NCBI RefSeq assembly: GCF_036416795.1
Contig: NZ_CP143867.1
Location: forward strand, 1,178,001-1,242,000
DNA length: 64,000 nucleotides
Reading direction: 5' to 3'
From: Bacteroides sp. MSB163
GTDB taxonomy: Bacteria; Bacteroidota; Bacteroidia; Bacteroidales; Bacteroidaceae
Positions within the stretch are counted from its first letter, which is position 1, and each line of letters starts with the position of its first letter. Below, one piece after another: positions 9,032 to 16,892 of this stretch. Both the position numbers and the translations under genes were made by a program. Below the pieces are notes generated by a model, which was given only the letters and a program-made list of their open reading frames with translations, was not told the origin of the DNA and did not search any database.

Positions 9032-9172
9032 CCTTACTTTAAGGAGGAGGAGGACTTCTTAGAATTTATTTAAGATTTCTCTAAGTTTATTGTCGGCTAC
9101 TTTTTGAGTTGTTTTTCTATTTTCAGTTGTTACATAGTCAGCTATGTTCCTCTTGAAAATAGAAAAACAACT
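9020..9172 (+). repeat. Duplicated 3' block with long hairpin, copy 2
   Basis: Near-copy of 8221-8372. Arms 9107-9125 and 9154-9172 form a perfect 19-bp inverted repeat, with a smaller one inside the loop (ACATAG at 9132-9137 with CTATGT). It separates the cassette from the convergent VapE gene. A transcription terminator or RNA-stability hairpin is likely. Confidence 0.7.
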
Positions 9173-9238
9173 TCATCAAGCATGAATACCTATTTATGCA
9201 TTACCTTTCCACAACCTCTTTCTCTTCCTGCAGTTCTT

Positions 9239-10552
9239 TCAGCCCCCCTGGTTCCCCCTATTCATCGGCTTTCCGGCTGAAACTTCCAGTCTTCTCACCA
9301 CCTCATACACATTGCCGTATTCGGTATGTCTCCTTTTCAGTCCCGCCCGAAGCAATACTTGCCCGAAGCGCATAGGGTTACTGCCTCGCATGGCGGCAGG
9401 GTTGGCCGTTTGCAATTCGCTGAAAATGTCGGCAGCAGTCAAGTCAAGGCTCTTTTCATGGGCAAGCGGGGTGCGGAACCGGGAAGCGAGCACCTCTTCG
9501 ACAAGGCTGGTGCGGTAGAACTTTTCGTTATGTCTTTGCAATTCTCCCTCTTCTTTCTTGGTGAACCAGTTACGTCGTTCAGCAGACAGTTCAGCTTTCA
9601 GTTGGGCAAAAATCTGGTCATGCTCTATGTGGGTGCAGTCGATATCGCGCTTCACTTCCACGCATAGGAAACGGCGGCTGCCCGTCGGGTCGGTGAGCAG
9701 GTCGAAACGGTTGCTTGTGCCGATAAATGAGGCCACGCGGGGCAGTTGCCGGAAATTCTGCTGATAGGCCTTGCGGATGTTGAGGGTGGACATCTGCATC
9801 AGGTTCTTCAGCAACGGCATCTTGTTTTCGGCATATTTGTCAAATTCATCCATGTTCAGCAGTCCCATTTCCGCAAGGAGCCGTTCGGCTTGTCCCTGCG
9901 AGGTGAGTTTCAGGTTGTCGGTGTAGTAACGCATCAGCACGTCGGGCATCAGTGAACGGCAAAAGGTACTCTTCCGGTGCCCCTGCTCCCGGCTGACAAG
10001 AATGGGCGCCACACTGTTGGCATGCAGCCCGGACTGATCCATCCATTGCGAAGCAAGCCCAAGCATCCATGTGTGGAAGCCTTGTACCCACAACGGACGG
10101 CAGGAAACGCGTTGGGCAAGTGCGGTCAGCCGGTCACGCCCGTCCCAGGCGGGCAGTTCGTCCATATAAAGGTGAAAGGGATGATAAGAGGGAATATAGG
10201 AAGAGTAGACGTAGCGGCTCAGGTCCTTGTCCCAGCAAGGGATGCCTTCGTCATGCGCTTCAATGCATAAAGCGTTCAGTTCACGCTTGCCTATGGGGGT
10301 GAAGGGCGTCAGGCGCTGTCCGGCGGGGCGGAATTCGGTCTCATCCGTCAGCAGGTTGTAGCGGAAGTCGTAACGGGATGTCAGGAATTCCTTTACATTG
10401 CGGGTCAGGAGCGAAGTCGCATTAGCGGCATGCTTCGATGTTTTAAGTTTTGTTTCCGGTTTTGCCGTTTTCAGCTTTTCGGCAACAGTCAGCAGTTGGC
10501 TTACCTCGCGCAAAAGTCGGTGCTGTTGCAATAACATTCGATTCTTCTTCAT
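9239..10552 (-). CDS. VapE/DUF3874-type P-loop ATPase
   Basis: 437 residues. The central part matches the virulence-associated E / primase-helicase-like family: YMDELPAWDGRDRL, a Walker A-like loop SREQGHRKSTFCRSL in which the first glycine of the usual motif is replaced, a Walker B-like LLNMDEFDKY, and SFIGTSNRFDLLTDPTGSRR. The C-terminal region fits DUF3874. Homologues are found on prophages and islands and as stand-alone chromosomal genes in Bacteroides. No phage, integrase or replication genes lie beside it. It is divergent from an HU-like gene, an arrangement that suggests a functional pair. It is convergent with the DUF6705 cassette. Confidence 0.8.
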   Translation of the reverse strand: MKKNRMLLQQHRLLREVSQLLTVAEKLKTAKPETKLKTSKHAANATSLLTRNVKEFLTSRYDFRYNLLTDETEFRPAGQRLTPFTPIGKRELNALCIEAHDEGIPCWDKDLSRYVYSSYIPSYHPFHLYMDELPAWDGRDRLTALAQRVSCRPLWVQGFHTWMLGLASQWMDQSGLHANSVAPILVSREQGHRKSTFCRSLMPDVLMRYYTDNLKLTSQGQAERLLAEMGLLNMDEFDKYAENKMPLLKNLMQMSTLNIRKAYQQNFRQLPRVASFIGTSNRFDLLTDPTGSRRFLCVEVKRDIDCTHIEHDQIFAQLKAELSAERRNWFTKKEEGELQRHNEKFYRTSLVEEVLASRFRTPLAHEKSLDLTAADIFSELQTANPAAMRGSNPMRFGQVLLRAGLKRRHTEYGNVYEVVRRLEVSAGKPMNRGNQGG

Positions 10553-10720
10553 GATGTTTTTTGTTTTCTTTTAATGGTTAATAGTATCGGTTTGTCGAGC
10601 TCGATGCTACGAAGTTACTATGCGGAATAGGGGTTTTGCAAGCTTTTCCCTACTATTTTTGTCACAAAGACGCTTACAGAAAAAGATAGGGCTTTTATAC
10701 GTGCAACCCGCTTATTTTTG
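10553..10720. other. Intergenic region between divergent VapE and HU-like genes
   Basis: T-rich spacer on the left, then a stretch with no repeats. I found no -7 element for the VapE gene. The HU-side promoter and the repeat array follow immediately to the right. Confidence 0.5.
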
Positions 10721-10728
10721 TATCTTTG
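10721..10728 (+). promoter_or_regulatory. Promoter -7 element for the HU-like gene
   Basis: TATCTTTG matches TAnnTTTG. No good -33 TTTG is present at the expected distance. With this start site the 22-nt repeat array at 10740-10827 would lie in the 5' leader of the mRNA. Confidence 0.5.
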
Positions 10729-10739
10729 CATGCTTCTTT

Positions 10740-10827
10740 ATAGATGACCGACCGAAGTCATTCGATCGAATGACCGGAGTTATCCGACCGAACGACTGAA
10801 GTTGTCCGGTCTTCCGACTGGAGTGGT
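10740..10827. repeat. Four tandem 22-nt repeats upstream of the HU-like gene
   Basis: Four degenerate units at 10740-10761, 10762-10783, 10784-10805 and 10806-10827. The shared core has the form CGACCGAAnGACnGnAGT. The period of 22 nt is close to two helical turns. No spacers of unrelated sequence, so this is not a CRISPR array. Confidence 0.8.
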
Positions 10828-10894
10828 TCATTTACAAGCGAACACCTTTGGCACAATAAAGTAAGGATATTAACCGCATAAAGAGATAAGATTT

Positions 10895-11533
10895 ATGTCA
10901 ATAGTATATGATTGGTACGAGAACCCCAATGCTGAGGGTGATCCGGAAGAAAGGGGATTGCATCCCCGCCCGTTGCTTAACGGAAAAGTGACAATGAAAC
11001 AACTGTATGCCCGCGTGCATGCCCGCAGTTCGCTCACGACGGGCGATGTGATGAACGCGATAGATTGCCTGACGCAGATTTGCGGTGAGGAGTTGCGCGA
11101 AGGCCGTGAGGTACACATTGAAGGTCTGGGGTATTTCTCCCCGACACTGGAAGCTACGCAGAAGGTAACCCGCAGCACACCGAACAAGCATCTGAAGGTA
11201 CGGCTGAAAAGCATCAGCTTCCGTCCCGACGTCAATCTGAAAAGTGCGCTGACAGGCATCACGGCCACCCGGAGCAAATATACCCGCCACTCCCAACGCC
11301 TCTCGGAAGTGGAGATAGACATGCGCCTGAAAGAATACTTCACCGAACATGACGTACTGATCCGCTACGATTTCCAGAATCTGTGCGCTATGGCACGTAC
11401 CACCGCCAACGGACACTTGAAACGGCTACAGGAGGAAGGCAAACTGATAAACGTGGGGCGACGTACGCAACCCATCTACCGCCCCATGCCGGGATATTAC
11501 GGCATGTCGCGGGATGCGGAGGTGAAGCGGTGA
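10895..11533 (+). CDS. HU-like DNA-binding protein with C-terminal winged-helix region
   Basis: 212 residues. Residues 1-125 match the Bacteroides HU-HIG/histone-like domain (SSLTTGDVMNAIDCLTQICG, EGREVHIEGLGYFSPTLE). The C-terminal part (YDFQNLCAMARTTANGHLKR, LQEEGKLINVGRRTQPIYR) looks like a winged helix. A nucleoid-associated or local regulatory role is likely. The gene follows a -7 element and a 22-nt repeat array and is divergent from the VapE-like ATPase. The convergent DUF2851 gene ends 73 nt away across a hairpin. Confidence 0.8.
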   Translation: MSIVYDWYENPNAEGDPEERGLHPRPLLNGKVTMKQLYARVHARSSLTTGDVMNAIDCLTQICGEELREGREVHIEGLGYFSPTLEATQKVTRSTPNKHLKVRLKSISFRPDVNLKSALTGITATRSKYTRHSQRLSEVEIDMRLKEYFTEHDVLIRYDFQNLCAMARTTANGHLKRLQEEGKLINVGRRTQPIYRPMPGYYGMSRDAEVKR

Positions 11534-11551
11534 AAAGAAAAAATAGTTTCA

Positions 11552-11582
11552 GCCGGAGCACCGATGAACAAGGAGCTCCGGC
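11552..11582. terminator. Hairpin between convergent HU-like and DUF2851 genes
   Basis: GCCGGAGC at 11552-11559 pairs with GCTCCGGC at 11575-11582. There is no strong T-run, but the position between two convergent stops suits a shared terminator. Confidence 0.45.
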
Positions 11583-11606
11583 AGGAACTGAAAGAACAGA
11601 ACCCTC

Positions 11607-12890
11607 TTATTTCTGCTTCAGATACTCAAACCCAAAGCGGCAGCGCAAGCAGTCTTTCTTATCGCAATACTCTTTCTGAAGTTGCAACAAAGCCTGCGAA
11701 TCAGCGGCAGTAGATACAGGCAGCCCTGCCCCACTCCAGTGGCGGATGATATGATTATCTTCCGCTTTCAGACTTTCAAGAAATCCCGTAGCCCGTTCGC
11801 AAAGCAGCTCATCGGCTTTATGCAGGCCATAGGCGTACAGGAAAGGAATAACAGTATTGATAATAATCAGGTTCTGAGCATTTTTCCCCACTTGCTTTTC
11901 ACGGGAGGACGAGACCTTCCGGAAATTGAAATGCTCTTCCCAATACGGAGAGGTAGTGACAGTCAAGAGTTTCCGGACAGCCTCCAACGTATCCGCTTCC
12001 ATAATACGTGAGAATAAAGACCGTTCTTTATAATATAGATTTGCCAACTGCGCCAGACGGACATGGGGAAAATTGCCGGGACGCAAACGGAGAAAACGCC
12101 ATTGAGTGGCGGTCATCGGAACCGGCAACTCAAACTTATGCCGCAAATAGCGGAACTCTTTCTGCAACTTCCGGTAATATCCGTCCGCATCCGGCAGTTC
12201 CTCATCCAGCAATCCGGCCTGTCCGAAAAAGAAGGCTTCTACCTGGAAGAGATTATCCCGGTGCTTGTCTATCGCCCGGAAAGGCAGACGGCCGGCCCAC
12301 GTTTCAAAGGCATCTCCGTTCAGACCGAAACCAAAGTTACGAGCTAAAGTGATAAAGAACACATCTTCCCAATGATTATTACATCGCTCCAACCGGGCGG
12401 CAATCACACGGGCTTTCTGCTCGAAACGTTCCACCTGCAAAGCAGAAAGCCAGGAATGGACTGTTAGTTTCGGAAGAGAAGACAGTATAGAATAACAAGG
12501 AGGATAGATTTCCGCATGGCTCAGTTCATCATAACGCTGACGGACGGGGTCAGGACAGGGTAGTTGCAGTTGTGGCACCGGTACTCCATTTGCGCGAAAC
12601 ACCTCACAATCCACAGTTTCCGCTACGTGCAGAATGACATTGTCATAGGCCGCATCTTTATCGTGACCATGCCTCATCCAATCGGATGCCAATGTATGCA
12701 CTTCGATGTTTCCCACCCAAAGGGTACCGCCGATTTTTAGTTTGGCATTGAAGAAGTCGGGGCCTGCATTCGTGTTCGGTAGTCCGGCATCTATCACTTC
12801 AACCGGTTCGCCGGTAGTGGTCTGGAGCATCTTTAACGGAAAGATTTTATGCTTCCACACATAATGCAATAGTAGTTCCATTGTTAACAA
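11607..12890 (-). CDS. DUF2851 family protein
   Basis: 427 residues, full length for DUF2851. Diagnostic stretches are LLHYVWKHKIFPLKMLQTTT near the start, PNTNAGPDFFNAKLKIGG and WVGNIEVHTLASDWMRHGHD in the first 100 residues, and a C-terminal Cys-rich end (CDKKDCLRCRFGFEYLK). The N-terminal core has the look of a PD-(D/E)XK-like fold, but biochemical function is unknown. It is conserved in Bacteroidota and divergent here from dapB, with a possible -7 element at 12908-12915. Confidence 0.85.
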   Translation of the reverse strand: MLTMELLLHYVWKHKIFPLKMLQTTTGEPVEVIDAGLPNTNAGPDFFNAKLKIGGTLWVGNIEVHTLASDWMRHGHDKDAAYDNVILHVAETVDCEVFRANGVPVPQLQLPCPDPVRQRYDELSHAEIYPPCYSILSSLPKLTVHSWLSALQVERFEQKARVIAARLERCNNHWEDVFFITLARNFGFGLNGDAFETWAGRLPFRAIDKHRDNLFQVEAFFFGQAGLLDEELPDADGYYRKLQKEFRYLRHKFELPVPMTATQWRFLRLRPGNFPHVRLAQLANLYYKERSLFSRIMEADTLEAVRKLLTVTTSPYWEEHFNFRKVSSSREKQVGKNAQNLIIINTVIPFLYAYGLHKADELLCERATGFLESLKAEDNHIIRHWSGAGLPVSTAADSQALLQLQKEYCDKKDCLRCRFGFEYLKQK

Positions 12891-12907
12891 GAAGTTAATG
12901 TACGCAA

Positions 12908-12933
12908 CAAATGTAAGAAAAAGATTATCTTTG
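12908..12933. promoter_or_regulatory. Divergent -7 elements for DUF2851 (minus) and dapB (plus)
   Basis: On the minus strand 12908-12915 reads TACATTTG; on the plus strand 12926-12933 reads TATCTTTG. Both fit TAnnTTTG. Neither has an obvious -33 TTTG at the right distance. Confidence 0.5.
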
Positions 12934-12977
12934 CGACCTATAGAACGTTGATAAAGTGAATTTAATCAGAAGAAAAA

Positions 12978-13739
12978 ATGAAAATAGCATTAATCGGTTA
13001 CGGTAAAATGGGTAAGGAAATCGAAAAGATTGCCCTCAGTCGCGGACACGAGATTGTCAGCATCATCGATGTAGATAACCAGGAGGATTTTAAATCGGAC
13101 GCTTTCAAGAGTGCTGATGTTGCCATAGAATTCACAAATCCGATGGCAGCCTACTCCAATTATATAAAAACCTTCGAAGCCGGAGTGAAGTTGGTTTCCG
13201 GTAGTACGGGTTGGATGGACGAACATGGTGAGGAAATCAAAAAACTTTGTACCCAAGGAGGTAAAACGCTGTTCTGGGCGTCTAATTTCAGTCTGGGCGT
13301 CAGCATCTTCTCTGCCGTGAATAAATATCTGGCAAAGATTATGAACCGATTTCCTACCTACGACGTGACGATGAGTGAGACACACCATATTCATAAACTG
13401 GACGCACCAAGCGGTACAGCCATCACGCTTGCCGAAGAAATACTGGAAAATCTCGACCGTAAAGAACGCTGGGTGAAAGGAACCATGCAGGCACCGGATG
13501 GAAATGTTTCCGGCTCTGCCGAATGTGCAGCAGATGAAATTCCTGTCAGTTCCATCCGCGAAGGTGAAGTACCGGGCATTCATGTGATCCGTTACGAGTC
13601 GGAAGCAGACAGCATCATCCTGACACACGATGCCAAGAATCGAAAAGGTTTTGCACTGGGTGCCGTTCTTGCTGCCGAATATACCGCCGACAAGCAAGGA
13701 TATCTGGGAATGAGCGACTTGTTCCCGTTCCTGAAATAA
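12978..13739 (+). CDS. dapB: 4-hydroxy-tetrahydrodipicolinate reductase
   Basis: 253 residues, normal for DapB. It reduces 4-hydroxy-tetrahydrodipicolinate with NAD(P)H in the diaminopimelate/lysine pathway in the cytoplasm. Seen in the sequence: Rossmann loop GYGKMGKEIE at residues 7-16, WASNFSLGVSIF, and the catalytic/substrate motif SETHHIHKLDAPSGTA. First gene of a plus-strand run dapB, lepB, lepB paralogue, wbqC, with about 50 nt to lepB; a conserved Bacteroides block. Confidence 0.95.
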   Translation: MKIALIGYGKMGKEIEKIALSRGHEIVSIIDVDNQEDFKSDAFKSADVAIEFTNPMAAYSNYIKTFEAGVKLVSGSTGWMDEHGEEIKKLCTQGGKTLFWASNFSLGVSIFSAVNKYLAKIMNRFPTYDVTMSETHHIHKLDAPSGTAITLAEEILENLDRKERWVKGTMQAPDGNVSGSAECAADEIPVSSIREGEVPGIHVIRYESEADSIILTHDAKNRKGFALGAVLAAEYTADKQGYLGMSDLFPFLK

Positions 13740-13788
13740 ATTGTGTGAATCTGTATAATCTGTGGTGAACAACAAAAATAATATAATA

Positions 13789-15261
13789 ATGAGAAAAGCA
13801 ACTCGCGCCCAATGGGTTAAATTCGCAATCGTCACCGTGCTTTACCTCGCTTTCCTGATATGGGTAAAAAGCTGGTTGGGACTGATTGTCGTACCTTTCA
13901 TCTTCGACATCTACATCAGCAAGAAAATTCCCTGGGGCTTCTGGAAGAAATCAGAGAATCCGGCTGTACGCAGTGTTATGAGTTGGGTAGATGCTATCGT
14001 GTTTGCACTGGTAGCCGTTTATTTCGTCAACATCTATGTATTTCAGAACTATCAGATACCTTCTTCTTCTCTGGAGAAGTCTTTGCTGGTAGGCGATTAT
14101 CTTTATGTCAGCAAGTTGAGTTATGGTCCGCGTGTGCCAAACACACCACTGTCTATGCCATTAGCGCAACACACTTTGCCGTTAGTGAATACAAAATCAT
14201 ACATCGAGTGGCCCCAGTGGGACTATAAACGTGTTCCGGGTCTCGGTAAAGTGAAACGGAATGATATCGTAGTTTTCAATTTCCCTGCCGGAGACACCGT
14301 AGCCACCAACTTCCAGCAAACGGATTTCTACACCCTTGCCTACAACGAAGGACAACGTCTCTATCCGAATCCTGTAAATATGGACAGCTTGACGCGCAAG
14401 CAGCAACGCACTGTCTACGATCTGTATTATAATGCCGGAAGAAATCTGATACGTTCCAATCCCAAGATGTACGGTGATATCGTTGTCCGCCCCGTAGACC
14501 GTCGGGAAAATTATGTAAAGCGCTGCGTTGGCTTACCCGGAGACACACTGAAAATCAAAGACGCACAGGTATATATCGATGGAAAACCTCTCGAAAACCC
14601 TGAAGAAATGCAGCTCAACTACTTCGTACAGACCACAGGACCATACATCACTGAAGATATGTTCCGCGAACTGGGTATCAGCAAGGACGACCAAACATTA
14701 ATCAGCAACGAAGGTTTATTAATGGAAATGGGCTTGACTCACCGTGATGCACAAGGCCGCCTGGCTCCGGCCTATGACTTACCACTGACTAAGAAAATGT
14801 ATGAAACCCTGTCTGCCAATAAGAAACTCGTCAGTAGCATCGTTATGGAGCCGGAAATATTCTCCGGTCAAATGTACCCGTTGAATCTTTACACCAAATG
14901 GGACCGCAACAACTACGGCCCGATCTGGATACCGAAAAAGGGTGCCACCATCAAGCTGACTGAGGACAATCTGCCCATCTACGAACGCCCTATCAGAGCT
15001 TATGAAGGTAATACACTGGAAGTAAAAGAGGACGGCATCTATATTAATGGCAAGAAGACGGACGAATATACCTTCAAAATGGATTACTACTGGATGATGG
15101 GCGATAACCGCCACAACTCAGCCGATGCCCGTTCGTGGGGTTTCGTGCCGGAGGACCATGTTGTAGGTAAGCCAATTGTTGTCTGGTTATCCCTCGATAA
15201 GGATCGTGGCTGGTTTGATGGAAAAATCCGTTGGAACCGGATATTCAAGTGGGTAAAATGA
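13789..15261 (+). CDS. lepB: Signal peptidase I
   Basis: 490 residues, longer than proteobacterial LepB because of a large insert between the catalytic boxes. It cleaves signal peptides of exported proteins at the periplasmic face. Transmembrane segments lie near residues 12-42 and 68-86. Catalytic Ser94 sits in QIPSSSLEKSL, general base Lys244 in RRENYVKRCVGLPGDTL, and the box E MGDNRHNSADARSWGF is intact. The ATG at 13789 is preferred to a GTG at 13762. The second S26 gene starts 7 nt after the stop. Confidence 0.93.
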   Translation: MRKATRAQWVKFAIVTVLYLAFLIWVKSWLGLIVVPFIFDIYISKKIPWGFWKKSENPAVRSVMSWVDAIVFALVAVYFVNIYVFQNYQIPSSSLEKSLLVGDYLYVSKLSYGPRVPNTPLSMPLAQHTLPLVNTKSYIEWPQWDYKRVPGLGKVKRNDIVVFNFPAGDTVATNFQQTDFYTLAYNEGQRLYPNPVNMDSLTRKQQRTVYDLYYNAGRNLIRSNPKMYGDIVVRPVDRRENYVKRCVGLPGDTLKIKDAQVYIDGKPLENPEEMQLNYFVQTTGPYITEDMFRELGISKDDQTLISNEGLLMEMGLTHRDAQGRLAPAYDLPLTKKMYETLSANKKLVSSIVMEPEIFSGQMYPLNLYTKWDRNNYGPIWIPKKGATIKLTEDNLPIYERPIRAYEGNTLEVKEDGIYINGKKTDEYTFKMDYYWMMGDNRHNSADARSWGFVPEDHVVGKPIVVWLSLDKDRGWFDGKIRWNRIFKWVK

Positions 15262-15267
15262 TATCAA

Positions 15268-16203
15268 ATGAATAAGGCTTGGAAAATAACGGGAGCAATC
15301 ATCGGAATAATACTCGTTGTGGTGTTACTTCGGGGTTGCGTTATGACTTCCTATCTTATTCCTTCTTCGGGTATGGAGAATTCTTTGTTTCAGGGAGAGC
15401 GTATTCTCGTAAATAAATGGAGTTACGGTCTGCGCCTTCCCCTTATGGCATTGTGGAATTATCACCGTTGGGGGGACAACCCTGTACAAAAAGAGGATAT
15501 CATTGTCTTCAATAATCCGGCTAATCTGTCAGAGCCTGTCATTTCCCGGCGCGAAACATTCATCAGTCGATGTATCGGCGTACCGGGAGATACCTTATTG
15601 ATAGACTCCCTGTTCTCCGTAATTCCATCAGAAAAAAACGCTCCCGACCAGAAGTTTTTATATACTTATCCACGAGAAAAAGAAAAACAGCTGGATTCAT
15701 TACTTATACTATTGTCCATATGTAACAACCACCTGATGGGACAAGATAGCGTAAGAAATGTACGTAGCTTCAGCCGTTATGAATATTATCTGCTGGAACA
15801 AGCGATGAATGGCAATTGCTGGATAAAGTTACTGAATGAAGGAGACTCCATAGAAGCCCTGCGCCCGTTGATTGTTCCCGGCAAAGGTAAACCGGTGCGT
15901 GTATATCCGTGGAACCGTACTTTACTACGCAACACGCTTGTGCTGCATGAGAATAAACAAGCTGAAATAAAGAACGATACTTTGTACATTGACGGAAAGC
16001 CTGTACAGCATTGCTATTTCACCAAGGATTACTACTGGGTAGGTGCTAATAATTCCATCAATCTCTCCGATTCCCGCTTATTTGGCTTTGTACCCAAAGA
16101 TCACATCATCGGCAAAGCTTCGCTCATCTGGTTTTCCAAAAAGACAGGAACCGGATTGTTCAACGGTTATCGTTGGAAAAGGATGTGGAAAACGGTAAGA
16201 TAA
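15268..16203 (+). CDS. Signal peptidase I-like paralogue, predicted inactive
   Basis: 311 residues of the S26 family, with one N-terminal transmembrane segment (residues 7-24). It aligns box for box with the lepB gene just upstream, but the catalytic positions are changed: LIPSSGMENSL has Gly35 where the nucleophile Ser should be, RRETFISRCIGVPGDTL has Ser100 where the general base Lys should be, and the GDN of box E is GAN (VGANNSINLSDSRLFGF). The overall fold motifs remain and the reading frame is intact, so it is more likely a maintained pseudoenzyme or regulatory partner of LepB than a decaying gene. Co-transcribed with lepB (6-nt gap). Confidence 0.85.
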   Translation: MNKAWKITGAIIGIILVVVLLRGCVMTSYLIPSSGMENSLFQGERILVNKWSYGLRLPLMALWNYHRWGDNPVQKEDIIVFNNPANLSEPVISRRETFISRCIGVPGDTLLIDSLFSVIPSEKNAPDQKFLYTYPREKEKQLDSLLILLSICNNHLMGQDSVRNVRSFSRYEYYLLEQAMNGNCWIKLLNEGDSIEALRPLIVPGKGKPVRVYPWNRTLLRNTLVLHENKQAEIKNDTLYIDGKPVQHCYFTKDYYWVGANNSINLSDSRLFGFVPKDHIIGKASLIWFSKKTGTGLFNGYRWKRMWKTVR

Positions 16204-16259
16204 ATAGGGTTAATTACAAAGTATTAAATATTAAGTATCAGGCATAAATTGCGAACCTC

Positions 16260-16892
16260 ATGAAAACTATATATCTCTCTTCCGCCTATCTGGCACCTGT
16301 AGAATATTACGCCAAGTTGGTGGCATACGATAAAGTCTTTATCGAACAGCACGATCACTACGTGAAGCAAACCTACCGCAACCGTTGCACCATTGCAGCG
16401 CCCGATGGCGAGTTGGCTCTCTCCATCCCTACCGTCAAACCCGGTACTCCAAAATGTCCCTTAAAAGATATCCGCATTTCCGATCACGGCAATTGGCGTC
16501 ATCTACACTGGAATGCTTTATCATCGGCTTATAACCATACTCCTTTTTTTGAATATTACAGGGATGATTTCCAACCTTTCTACGAGAAGAAATATGAGTT
16601 TTTAGTCGATTTCAACGAGGAACTGTGTCATCTGGTCTGCTCACTGATAGACATACAGCCGGACATGGAACGTACTACTTCATTCCAAAGCAGTTTTACA
16701 CCCGATGAGGATGATTTCCGCGAGCGTATCCATCCCAAAAAGGATTACAAAGAGGAAGATCCGGACTTCATAGTCCAGCCTTATTATCAGGTTTTTCAGG
16801 AACGTCTCGGCTTCCTGCCGAATCTGAGTATCATCGATCTTCTTTTCAACATGGGACCTGAGAGCTTACTTGTATTGCAGAAGTCATTTTGA
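16260..16892 (+). CDS. wbqC: WbqC family protein
   Basis: 210 residues, full length for the WbqC-like family. Seen: YLSSAYLAPVEYYAKLVAYD at the start, EQHDHYVKQTYRNRC, LSIPTVKPG and WRHLHWNALSSAYNHTPFFE. The family is linked to glycan biosynthesis clusters, but the reaction is not established. Last gene of the dapB-lepB run, 56 nt after the lepB paralogue. Its stop overlaps the 3' end of the convergent PUL regulator by 9 nt. Confidence 0.85.
   Translation: MKTIYLSSAYLAPVEYYAKLVAYDKVFIEQHDHYVKQTYRNRCTIAAPDGELALSIPTVKPGTPKCPLKDIRISDHGNWRHLHWNALSSAYNHTPFFEYYRDDFQPFYEKKYEFLVDFNEELCHLVCSLIDIQPDMERTTSFQSSFTPDEDDFRERIHPKKDYKEEDPDFIVQPYYQVFQERLGFLPNLSIIDLLFNMGPESLLVLQKSF

Noticed and set aside
9239..11533. 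Prophage or integrative island around the VapE gene
   Set aside because: No integrase, terminase, capsid or attachment repeat is near; the VapE and HU-like genes sit alone between ordinary genes.
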